From the NCBI GenBank assembly GCA_025355915.1, contig JANXYT010000288.1, positions 1 to 6,668 on the forward strand: a stretch of DNA of 6,668 nucleotides, given 5' to 3'. Source of the DNA: Holophagaceae bacterium. Its GTDB lineage: Bacteria > Acidobacteriota > Holophagae > Holophagales > Holophagaceae. The position numbers and the translations under genes are program-made. Numbering within the stretch: the stretch's first letter is position 1; each line of letters starts with the position of its first letter. Below, piece by piece: positions 1 through 5,842 of the stretch. The notes under the pieces are model-generated. The model did not search any database, had not been told where the DNA came from, and saw only the letters and a program-made list of their open reading frames with translations.

Positions 1-2
1 AT

Positions 3-28
3 CTGCGCCCCGGACCTCCGGGGCGCGG
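3..28 (+). terminator. GC-rich hairpin, probable terminator of an upstream gene
   Basis: Positions 5-13 (GCGCCCCGG) pair perfectly with 18-26 (CCGGGGCGC) around the 4-base loop ACCT. The stem can be extended by a T-G wobble and a C-G pair to 3-28. The bases that follow (GGCTGTTTA) contain only a short, interrupted T run, so this is an imperfect intrinsic terminator. It most likely ends a plus-strand gene lying to the left of the window and insulates the gene that starts at 70. A regulatory hairpin in the leader of that gene is the alternative. Confidence 0.5.
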
Positions 29-69
29 CTGTTTACAGGCATCTTCTCCCTGGCGGATAGTGGAGGCCG

Positions 70-783
70 ATGGTCAACCCGGTACGCCGCCTCTGCCCCA
101 GCTGCAAGACCCGCCTTTCGCCCCTAGCGGCGGAATGTCCCGAATGCGGCCTGGCGCTGGCACCGCCCCGGCAGGGCCGCCCCCTGCTCTTCCAGGCCTC
201 GGCCCTGGCCCAGGCGGCCTTTGACCTGCCCAGCCGGACCCTGACCGCCCCAGCCTTGGGTCGCGTGGCACCCGTGGCCGTGGAGATCAGCCCTGACGAA
301 CTGGAACGACCCGACTCCCACAGAAAGCCGACTGCGGCCGCGGTCCAGCCCGCCCTGGGTACCCAGGAACCCGCCGCCAGCTTCTGGCCGCTCGTCAAGG
401 TCGAGGCCTCCGAGGCGCTGCTGCTGGCCATGGTCCAGGGATTGGCGTTGCTGTTGCCGGCCTGGGTGCTGGGCGTGACTCCAGCCCGATTGTTCCTGGG
501 CGCCTGGCCCCTGGTCATCCCCTACCTGATCGCGCTCTCCTGGATCTTCTTCATGGCGCCCCTGGTGCTCACCGGGCAATCCCCCATGATGGGCACCTTC
601 GGAGCCACCCTTCCCGAAAACGCCCCCGAACGCCGCATGACCTTCTCCCTGGTCCACATGCTTTCGGTGGCCTGCTTCCCGCTGAGCTTCCTCTGCATGG
701 TGCTGAGCCCGCGCCACCAGACCCTGGCCGAACTGCTTAGCGGCCAGGAACTGCTGGCGCGGCCCACGTCCCGGATGCGCTGA
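70..783 (+). CDS. Zinc-ribbon protein with divergent RDD-like membrane domain
   Basis: This 237-residue protein is probably an inner-membrane protein of unknown role. Seen: an N-terminal zinc ribbon with two CxxC pairs (C9/C12 and C23/C26), a proline- and alanine-rich linker of about 80 residues with no evident fold, then three hydrophobic segments near 115-135, 141-167 and 193-213. The segment GQSPMMGTFG (169-178) and the ending RHQTLAELLSGQ (215-226) resemble the two hallmark motifs of RDD proteins, usually TPGK-like and QTLHDLLAGT-like. The Arg and Asp residues that name the RDD family are not obvious: the first helix is led by KVEASE and the last motif by LSPRHQ. The start is fixed by an in-frame TAG at 58-60 and a GGAGG at 62-66, only 3 bases from the ATG. 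RDD proteins are poorly understood; some have been linked to ion transport or membrane-protein handling, and no substrate can be inferred here. The gene ends 20 bp from the stop of the convergent permease gene. Confidence 0.8.
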   Translation: MVNPVRRLCPSCKTRLSPLAAECPECGLALAPPRQGRPLLFQASALAQAAFDLPSRTLTAPALGRVAPVAVEISPDELERPDSHRKPTAAAVQPALGTQEPAASFWPLVKVEASEALLLAMVQGLALLLPAWVLGVTPARLFLGAWPLVIPYLIALSWIFFMAPLVLTGQSPMMGTFGATLPENAPERRMTFSLVHMLSVACFPLSFLCMVLSPRHQTLAELLSGQELLARPTSRMR

Positions 784-803
784 CGGATGCCCCGATAAGG
801 TGG

Positions 804-2735
804 TTACTGCGGCAGGTGCATGGGCACCGAGGTCACGATCACCCCGGGCTTCAACAGAAGCAGGGCCTTGATGCGAAAGGCGCTCTGGTTGTGCAGGAAT
901 TGCTGCCACCACTTGGTCGTGACGAATTCCGGAAGGATGACGGTGAGCGCCAGCTCCGGTTCCGCCGCCCGGATGCGATCCACCGCCTCCAGGATCGGCT
1001 CCACCATCTTCCGGTAGGGACTCGGCAAGCAGCGCAGGGGGATGCCCATCCCGTAGATGGTCCAGTCGGCCCGCAGCTTCTCGATGGCCGGGCTTTCGTG
1101 ATAGCCATCCGAACCCAAATCCACCGTCAGCGCTTCCACGCGATCCCCCGCGATCAGCCGCGCATACAGCAGCGACTGGACCACCCCGCGATGGATGCCG
1201 TTCACCAGGACGATGGCGTGGTGCTTGGTTGGGAGGGTGGCATCAATGCGGCTGGCGGCCAGCCTCCACTTCACGCTCACGTAGTGGCGGCGGATGCTGA
1301 AGAGGAGTACCACGAGCGCCGGCACCAGGAGGATCACCACCCAGGCCCCATGAATGAACTTGGTGATGGCGATGTCCAGCAGCACGACGAAGGCCGTGAT
1401 GGCCCCCAACCCGTTGATGGCCGCCTTGGCGTGCCAGTGGGGGCCGCGAACCTTCCGCCAATGGGCCACCATGCCCGTCTGGCTGATGGTGAACCCCATG
1501 AATACCCCTGCCGCATAGAGCGGGAGCAGCACATCCGTGTTGGCGTGAAAACCCCAGACCAGCAGCCCCGAGAATATGAAGAGCATCAGGATGCCGTTGG
1601 AAAAAACCAGCCGGTCCCCCTGGCTGGCGAACTGGCGGGGCAGGAACCCGTCCCGGGCCTGCAGGGCAGCCAACCGGGGGAAGTCCGCGAAAGCCGTGTT
1701 CGCCGCCACCACGAGGATGGCGAAGGTGAAGCCCTGAACCACGTAGTAGATCAACCTGGGAAGCCCGTGGCTAACATCGCCCAGGATGGCCTTGTTCAGC
1801 TTCGACAGCAGCGTCTCGGACACGACCGAAGGATCCACGCTGTGCTGATAGGTCACGCCAAACCGGTGGGCCAGCAGGGTGATGCCCAGGAACATGGTCC
1901 CCAACAGGAGCACCATCCAGATCATGGTCTTGGCGGCATTCGGTCCCGCTGGATCACGGAAGGCCGTCGTGCCGTTACTGATGGCCTCCACTCCCGTCAG
2001 GGCGGTGCAACCCGCACTGTAGGCCCGCATAAAGATCCACACCATCGATAGCCCGGCCAGGTGGGTGCCCTGCTGTGCCGCCTGCTGGACCTGGATCTGG
2101 GTGGGGCCTCCCCCCAGCGCCAGCTTCAGCACGCCGTACCCCATCAGCAGGAAGATGCTCAGCACGAAACCATAGGTGGGGATGGCAAAGAGCCCACCGC
2201 TTTCCTTCAGGCCGCGAAGGTTCATGACCGCGATGAACCCGATGGAGAGGATGGTCAGGGACACGTTGTGCCCTGCCAGCGCGGGCACAGCAGCGGTGAT
2301 GGCGGCGACTCCCGAGGAGGCTGAGACCGCCACCGTCAGGATGTAATCGATCAACAGCGAGGCCCCCGCCGTCAGGGCCGCGATGTCCCCCAGGTTCTCC
2401 ATGGCCACGATGTAGGCGCCCCCCCCACCTGGGTAGGCCAGAATGGTCTGCCGGTAGCTGATGGCCAGGATCAGCAGCAGGCCGACGATCCCCAGTGCCA
2501 CGGGAATGGACCATCCAAAAAGGGCGTGGCCGGCCGCACCGGCCAGGATTCCCGCTCCCGCCGCCTGGAGCAGGGAACTCGAGAGCGAGGCCATGATCTC
2601 CTGGGTGGCATAGGCCACCGAGGAAAGCGCATCCGAACTGAACACCGCCAGGGCGATGGGATTGCTGATCTTGTTGTGGTGGATCTCGTCGCTGGACAGG
2701 CGCCGCCCCAGCAGGATCCGTCTCAAGCTCTGCAT
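804..2735 (-). CDS. KimA-type APC superfamily permease, probable K+/H+ symporter (downstream paralog)
   Basis: This 643-residue inner-membrane transporter resembles Bacillus subtilis KimA (formerly YdaO, about 607 residues), a high-affinity K+/H+ symporter often labelled amino acid permease by automatic annotation. Seen: about 12 hydrophobic helices up to roughly residue 490, then a cytoplasmic C-terminal domain with the conserved segments SPYRKMVEPI, VILPEFV and LHNQSAF. Positions matching K+-coordinating residues of KimA, as I recall its structure, are present: D35 and Y42 (SSDALSSVAY), Y131, T134 and S138 (DYILTVAVS), T247 and E250 (TGVEA). Compared with its upstream paralog it has about 10 extra residues between helices 1 and 2 and a longer Gln-rich loop near 211-225. 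A GGAG (complement of 2743-2746) lies 7 bases before the ATG. It begins 21 bp after the upstream paralog, so the two should share a transcript. The coding strand carries a G8 run (complement of 2419-2426) within the Gly-rich loop before helix 3. An amino acid substrate cannot be excluded. Confidence 0.88.
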   Translation of the reverse strand: MQSLRRILLGRRLSSDEIHHNKISNPIALAVFSSDALSSVAYATQEIMASLSSSLLQAAGAGILAGAAGHALFGWSIPVALGIVGLLLILAISYRQTILAYPGGGGAYIVAMENLGDIAALTAGASLLIDYILTVAVSASSGVAAITAAVPALAGHNVSLTILSIGFIAVMNLRGLKESGGLFAIPTYGFVLSIFLLMGYGVLKLALGGGPTQIQVQQAAQQGTHLAGLSMVWIFMRAYSAGCTALTGVEAISNGTTAFRDPAGPNAAKTMIWMVLLLGTMFLGITLLAHRFGVTYQHSVDPSVVSETLLSKLNKAILGDVSHGLPRLIYYVVQGFTFAILVVAANTAFADFPRLAALQARDGFLPRQFASQGDRLVFSNGILMLFIFSGLLVWGFHANTDVLLPLYAAGVFMGFTISQTGMVAHWRKVRGPHWHAKAAINGLGAITAFVVLLDIAITKFIHGAWVVILLVPALVVLLFSIRRHYVSVKWRLAASRIDATLPTKHHAIVLVNGIHRGVVQSLLYARLIAGDRVEALTVDLGSDGYHESPAIEKLRADWTIYGMGIPLRCLPSPYRKMVEPILEAVDRIRAAEPELALTVILPEFVTTKWWQQFLHNQSAFRIKALLLLKPGVIVTSVPMHLPQ

Positions 2736-2756
2736 TCCACTGCTCCAACCTGGAGG

Positions 2757-4643
2757 CTACTCCACCAGGGGTTCCAAGTGGTAAGGGATCGAGATCACCA
2801 CGGTCTTGGGTTTCATGAGCAGCGTCCCCTTCAGGCGGAAGGCCGTCTGGTTGTGCAAGATGTTCGCCCACCAGTGCCCGGTGACGAATTCCGGAAGGAT
2901 CACGGTGATGGTGTACTCCGGCTCGGCTCGCCTCATGCGGTCGAGTTCTTCTACGATGGGCTCCACGATCTTCCGGTAGGGACTCCGCAGGGCGCGCAGG
3001 GGGATGCCTTCGCAGTACCGGGGCCAGTCCGCCTGGAGTCTCACTAGAGCGGCGCTGTCGCGGCCATGCTCATCGGGAAAGTCCACCGTGATCGCCTCGA
3101 CATCGCCGCGCTCAGCAATGAGCTTGGCATAGTTCAGCGACTGGACCACGCCCGAGTGAATGCCGGAAACCAGCACCACCACCCGGTTCTTGCGCGGGCT
3201 GAAGAAATCCGCGCGGCTTCCAGCCAGGATCGATTTCACGCGAATGTAGTGGCGGTGGATGTTGAAGAAGGTCATGACCATGAGCGGCACCAGCACGATG
3301 ACGATCCAGGCGCCATGAGTGAACCGTGTCACGGCGATCACCAGCATGACGACGAGGGTGGTCACAGCGCCCAGGCCATTCACCAAGGCTTTCAGGTGCC
3401 ACCCCTTGCCCTTGAGCCGGAACCAGCGCCGCACCATGCCCGTCTGGCTGATGGTGAAACCGAGGAACACGCCCACTGCGTAGAGCGGCATCAGATGGTC
3501 TTCCTTCGCGCCGAAGAGGATCACCAGGACTCCAGCGGCGGCGGACAGGATGAGGATGCCGTTGGAGAACACCAGCCGGTCCCCCTGGCTCGTGAACTGC
3601 CGCGGCAGGAAACCGTCCCGGGCATGCAGCGCCGCCAGGCGGGGAAAGTCTGCATAGGCGGTGTTGGCTGCCACGGCGAGGATGGCCATGGTGAAGCCCG
3701 TGGTGGTGAGGTAGGCCACTTTGCGGAACCCCTGTTCGGAGCCCCCGAGGATAGAACGCGTGAGCTGGGACAACAAGGTTTCCGGGGCATCCGGATGATA
3801 GGTGAGGCCGTAGTGGTTCGTGAGGTAGGTAATGCCAAGGAACATGGTCCCCAGGATCACCACCATCCAAGTCATCGTCTTGGCCGCGTTGTGCGCCACG
3901 GGCTCCTTGAAGGCCGTGACACCATTGCTGATGGCTTCTACACCCGTCAAGGCCGTGCAGCCGGCGCTAAAGGCCCGGGCGAAGAGCCACACCGCCGCCA
4001 GCTTGCTCGTGCTGTCCAGGTGGACGGCAACTTTCACGACCGCCTCATGTCCCATGGCCACATTCCAGAAACCCTTGGCCAGCAACGCCAGAATGCAAAG
4101 CACGAATCCATAGGTCGGTACGGAGAACACCAGCCCACTTTCCTTCACGCCCCGCAGGTTCATCAGCGCGATGAAGGCGATGATGGCCAAGGCCAGGAAC
4201 ACCCGATGGGCCTCCAGAGACGGGAAGGCGGAGGTGACCGCGGACACGCCCGCAGAGATGGACACGGCTACGGTGAGGATGTAGTCGATGAGCAGGGATG
4301 CGCCCGCGGTTTGCGCCGCCATCTCACCCAGGTTGTCCTTCGCCACGAGGTAGGCGCCGCCGCCGGTGGGGTAGGCATGAATGGTCTGGCGGTAGCTGAT
4401 GTTCAGCACCAGCAGCAGGCCCACGATGCCCAGGGCCACCCACCAGGACCAACCCAGCACACCCGCGCCGAAGATGGCCACGGCCGCCGTGAGGGGCGCC
4501 ATGATCTCCTGGGTGCCATAGGCCACGGAGGAGAGGGCATCCGAGCTGAATACGGCCAGCGCGATGGGGTTGCTGATCCGGGTCTCATTGCTCTCCTCGC
4601 TGGCGAGGCGCCGGCCCAGGAGAAGTCTTCGGAAGGTGGCCAT
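2757..4643 (-). CDS. KimA-type APC superfamily permease, probable K+/H+ symporter (upstream paralog)
   Basis: This 628-residue inner-membrane transporter is the first gene of the permease pair. Seen: 12 hydrophobic segments, from about 27-50 for helix 1 (containing SSDALSSVAYG) to a last helix ending near FFNIHRHYIRVK at about 470. The C-terminal cytoplasmic domain has an alternating strand/helix pattern (VVVLVSGIHSG, ITVDFPDE, SPYRKIVEPIV, VILPEFV, LHNQTAFRLK) as in KimA, where this region binds the inhibitor c-di-AMP. Residues matching the K+ site of B. subtilis KimA are D35, Y42, Y121, T124, S128, T233 and E236, with the same local spacing (YxxTxxxS and TGVE). Inferred role: uptake of K+ with protons. 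The paralog at 804-2735 aligns along its whole length, so this is a tandem duplication. A weak AGGA (complement of 4654-4657) lies 10 bases before the ATG. A 254-bp non-coding region precedes it. Whether this organism makes c-di-AMP cannot be told from the window, and an amino acid substrate remains possible. Confidence 0.9.
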   Translation of the reverse strand: MATFRRLLLGRRLASEESNETRISNPIALAVFSSDALSSVAYGTQEIMAPLTAAVAIFGAGVLGWSWWVALGIVGLLLVLNISYRQTIHAYPTGGGAYLVAKDNLGEMAAQTAGASLLIDYILTVAVSISAGVSAVTSAFPSLEAHRVFLALAIIAFIALMNLRGVKESGLVFSVPTYGFVLCILALLAKGFWNVAMGHEAVVKVAVHLDSTSKLAAVWLFARAFSAGCTALTGVEAISNGVTAFKEPVAHNAAKTMTWMVVILGTMFLGITYLTNHYGLTYHPDAPETLLSQLTRSILGGSEQGFRKVAYLTTTGFTMAILAVAANTAYADFPRLAALHARDGFLPRQFTSQGDRLVFSNGILILSAAAGVLVILFGAKEDHLMPLYAVGVFLGFTISQTGMVRRWFRLKGKGWHLKALVNGLGAVTTLVVMLVIAVTRFTHGAWIVIVLVPLMVMTFFNIHRHYIRVKSILAGSRADFFSPRKNRVVVLVSGIHSGVVQSLNYAKLIAERGDVEAITVDFPDEHGRDSAALVRLQADWPRYCEGIPLRALRSPYRKIVEPIVEELDRMRRAEPEYTITVILPEFVTGHWWANILHNQTAFRLKGTLLMKPKTVVISIPYHLEPLVE

Positions 4644-4769
4644 GGTCGAGGGTTCCTGAGGTTACCGGGCCATCAGCCAAGGTCCGGAAAGGGCAGCCCC
4701 GAGACCCACCCAGCAAAGACACGAAGCTGGACCCAGCCCATGCAGGCTCGCGACCTTCCTTCCCAACGT

Positions 4770-4805
4770 GGCTGAGCCCATGAAACCCGCCGCCAAAGCC
4801 CAGCC
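4770..4805 (-). other. Hairpin in the putative permease leader
   Basis: On the minus strand GGCTGGGCTT (complement of 4796-4805) can pair with GGGCTCAGCC (complement of 4770-4779) around a 16-base loop. That gives a 10-bp stem including three G-T wobbles, with seven Watson-Crick pairs. It lies 126 bp upstream of the first permease start codon and has no T tract, so it is not a terminator. It could be a structured leader element, but GC-rich sequence forms such stems easily. Confidence 0.3.
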
Positions 4806-4841
4806 GAACCCCACCATACCCGACACACTCCAAAGGAACCC

Positions 4842-4847
4842 ATTATG
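4842..4847 (-). promoter_or_regulatory. Candidate -10 box (CATAAT) for the permease pair
   Basis: The minus strand reads CATAAT at the complement of 4842-4847, five of six matches to TATAAT in an otherwise GC-rich stretch. No good -35 hexamer sits 16-18 bases upstream; the nearest TTGTCC is 20 bases away. If used, it would give a leader of about 190 nt. Weak evidence. Confidence 0.25.
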
Positions 4848-4897
4848 GCCGTTGCCGCAGGCTGTGGGGACAAGGGTTGACCAACGCCACAGGGAAA

Positions 4898-5803
4898 TCA
4901 CCCCATCCGGCGGAGCGCGAGGGCTTCGACGAGGTGCCGCTGCCCGGGTGCCAGGGGCCAGATCCAGCGTTCCTTCCGGGTGACCTCCAACCCATGCCTC
5001 GCCAGGATGGGCAGGACGTCCACGCCCGCCAACGCATCGCTGGCGTCGACAGACGGACCTTCGGAACACAGATGACGGGCCCAGTCATGCTCCCAGGGTC
5101 CCAGGTCCAGGGCCTCGCCGCTGAACACCACAGCCCGATCATGCACCAGCCACAGGTCCGAACCGCTTGCAGGAAGCGCCCCGAGAAAGGCCCTGACCGC
5201 GCGCCCCGTCCAGGCTTCCAAGGCTTCGGCCAGGAGATCGACCCGCTCGGGGTCCGAAAGCCAGGGGGCCCCCCCAAAGGCGGTTTCCACCAACCGTTCC
5301 GCCACCACCCCGAATTGGCCCAGGACATTGGCCACGAGGATGGTGCCCGGGCGTCGCGCAGCGATCCAGGCGCGCAAGGGGGCCGGATCCGGGTGGAGGG
5401 AAGGCAGCAGGCCCGCCAGGCGCTTCGCGGCGGTGTCCCGGTCCCGGCGGTGGCCCGACCAGGGCTCCGCGACCGCCCGCCGTGCGGCGGCCTCCAGATC
5501 CGCCAGGCCGCCCGTCAGGTCGTCAAAGACCCAGGGGGCCCAGCGATGATGGCGCAGGGCGGTCCACCCTCGGCTCCAGGGATCCGCATCCCAGCCCGTG
5601 GTGTCCCTGGGCGCCAGGTCCCAGGGCACCTCCAGGCCCGACCCAGCCCCGAGAATCAGGACCGGGCGGGCTGGATCCGCCGCCTGTAGGCCCTCTCCCA
5701 GGAACGCCCGCACCCGGTCCAGATGGTCGCCCCAGGCACGCTTGTCTCGCATCAAGAAGGCAACCTGTTCGCGGCGCAGCAGCGTCGATAGTGGCTTGGA
5801 CAT
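4898..5803 (-). CDS. Unrecognised protein with SAM-methyltransferase-like Rossmann motif
   Basis: I do not recognise this 301-residue soluble protein as a named family. Seen: the segment VLILGAGSGLE (48-58) looks like motif I of class I SAM-dependent methyltransferases (strand 1 plus Gly-rich loop). It is followed about 15 residues later by the acidic pair in GWDADP (D72, D74), where the ribose-binding acid normally sits. Residues 154-164 (TILVANVLGQF) could be strand 4 with a motif IV-like NVLGQF. WLVHDRAVVF and the C-terminal RWIWPLAPGQRHLVEALAL would suit the last strands. It has no signal peptide, membrane helix or cysteine cluster, and is rich in Trp and Arg. The start is the first ATG of the frame, but a proper Shine-Dalgarno is missing: AGGA directly abuts the ATG. 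A possible -10 box 6 bases upstream suggests leaderless translation. It diverges from lipA with 39 bp between start codons, which hints at shared control but does not reveal a substrate. Coding is likely; the function is tentative. Confidence 0.7.
   Translation of the reverse strand: MSKPLSTLLRREQVAFLMRDKRAWGDHLDRVRAFLGEGLQAADPARPVLILGAGSGLEVPWDLAPRDTTGWDADPWSRGWTALRHHRWAPWVFDDLTGGLADLEAAARRAVAEPWSGHRRDRDTAAKRLAGLLPSLHPDPAPLRAWIAARRPGTILVANVLGQFGVVAERLVETAFGGAPWLSDPERVDLLAEALEAWTGRAVRAFLGALPASGSDLWLVHDRAVVFSGEALDLGPWEHDWARHLCSEGPSVDASDALAGVDVLPILARHGLEVTRKERWIWPLAPGQRHLVEALALRRMG
5601..5629. other. Inverted repeat inside the methyltransferase-like gene
   Basis: CCCTGGG (5605-5611) pairs with CCCAGGG (5620-5626) around an 8-base spacer. 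The stem continues as GTG (5601-5603) with CAC (5627-5629) after a single unpaired T at 5604. It lies in coding sequence and is probably incidental, but it shows the background level of such structures here. Confidence 0.4.
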
Positions 5804-5809
5804 TCCTGC

Positions 5810-5815
5810 ATCTTA
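5810..5815 (-). promoter_or_regulatory. Candidate -10 box (TAAGAT) for the methyltransferase-like gene
   Basis: The minus strand reads TAAGAT at the complement of 5810-5815, four of six matches to TATAAT, and is followed by only six bases (GCAGGA) before the ATG at 5803. If used, transcription would start at or next to the start codon, giving a leaderless mRNA, which would explain the missing Shine-Dalgarno. No clear -35 is visible. Confidence 0.3.
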
Positions 5816-5821
5816 GGGGAA

Positions 5822-5837
5822 CCTGAAGGATCAGGAG
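5822..5837 (+). promoter_or_regulatory. lipA ribosome binding site overlapped by a small hairpin
   Basis: AGGAG at 5833-5837 is a good Shine-Dalgarno, 5 bases before the lipA ATG at 5843, and it decides that start. CCTGA (5822-5826) can pair with TCAGG (5831-5835) around the loop AGGA, so the stem would take up the first three bases of the Shine-Dalgarno. The 5-bp stem is short, and a regulatory effect is only a possibility. The same dyad could instead be a protein-binding site shared by the divergent genes. Confidence 0.45.
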
Positions 5838-5842
5838 TCTGG

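Larger units (their letters stand above)
4644..4897 (-). promoter_or_regulatory. Non-coding upstream region and putative leader of the permease pair
   Basis: The 254 bp between the stop of the methyltransferase-like gene and the start of the first permease gene contain no convincing gene. Reading frames crossing this stretch lack plausible starts and look like GC-rich shadows. The region probably holds the promoter and 5' leader of the permease pair. On the minus strand it contains a CATAAT box (complement of 4842-4847), a hairpin (4770-4805), and an 8-bp direct repeat CATGGGCT (complements of 4735-4742 and 4775-4782, 40 bp apart). I do not recognise the conserved segments of the ydaO c-di-AMP riboswitch that precedes kimA in Bacillus. 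The assignment as promoter/leader is inference from position and length. Confidence 0.5.

Noticed and set aside
32..61. TTTACA (32-37) with GATAGT (56-61) as a promoter for the first gene
   Set aside because: The -35 match is good, but the spacing is 18 and transcription would start within or after the Shine-Dalgarno at 62-66, which would make that site useless.
816..2051. 411-codon open frame on the plus strand opposite the downstream permease
   Set aside because: Same reason: it is antisense to a recognised gene and has a low-complexity composition.
804..4643. Plain amino acid permease assignment for the two transporters
   Set aside because: The SSDALSSVAY start, YxxTxxxS and TGVE motifs, and the long SPYRK/PEFV/HNQ cytoplasmic domain fit KimA-type proteins better than short amino acid permeases, which lack that domain.
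4665..4687. CCGGGCC / GGTCCGG stem close to the upstream permease start
   Set aside because: It pairs fully only on the plus strand, using a G-T wobble. On the transcribed minus strand it has an internal A-C mismatch, so it is unlikely to matter.
3066..4775. 569-codon open frame on the plus strand opposite the upstream permease
   Set aside because: It lies antisense to a clearly conserved transporter. Its product is rich in His, Asp, Gly and Gln with no fold or motif, as expected for the complement of GC-rich coding sequence.
4585..4833. 82-codon minus-strand frame covering the permease leader
   Set aside because: It starts with TTG, overlaps the permease start out of frame, lacks a recognisable domain and has an atypical composition. 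It is not convincing as a leader peptide.
4862..4892. CTGTGG / CCACAG inverted repeat just after the methyltransferase-like gene
   Set aside because: The stem is only 6 bp with a 19-base loop and no T tract, so it is not a credible terminator.
4644..4897. ydaO-type c-di-AMP riboswitch
   Set aside because: Searched for because it precedes kimA in Bacillus, but I could not find its conserved segments on the minus strand. A covariance-model scan would be decisive.
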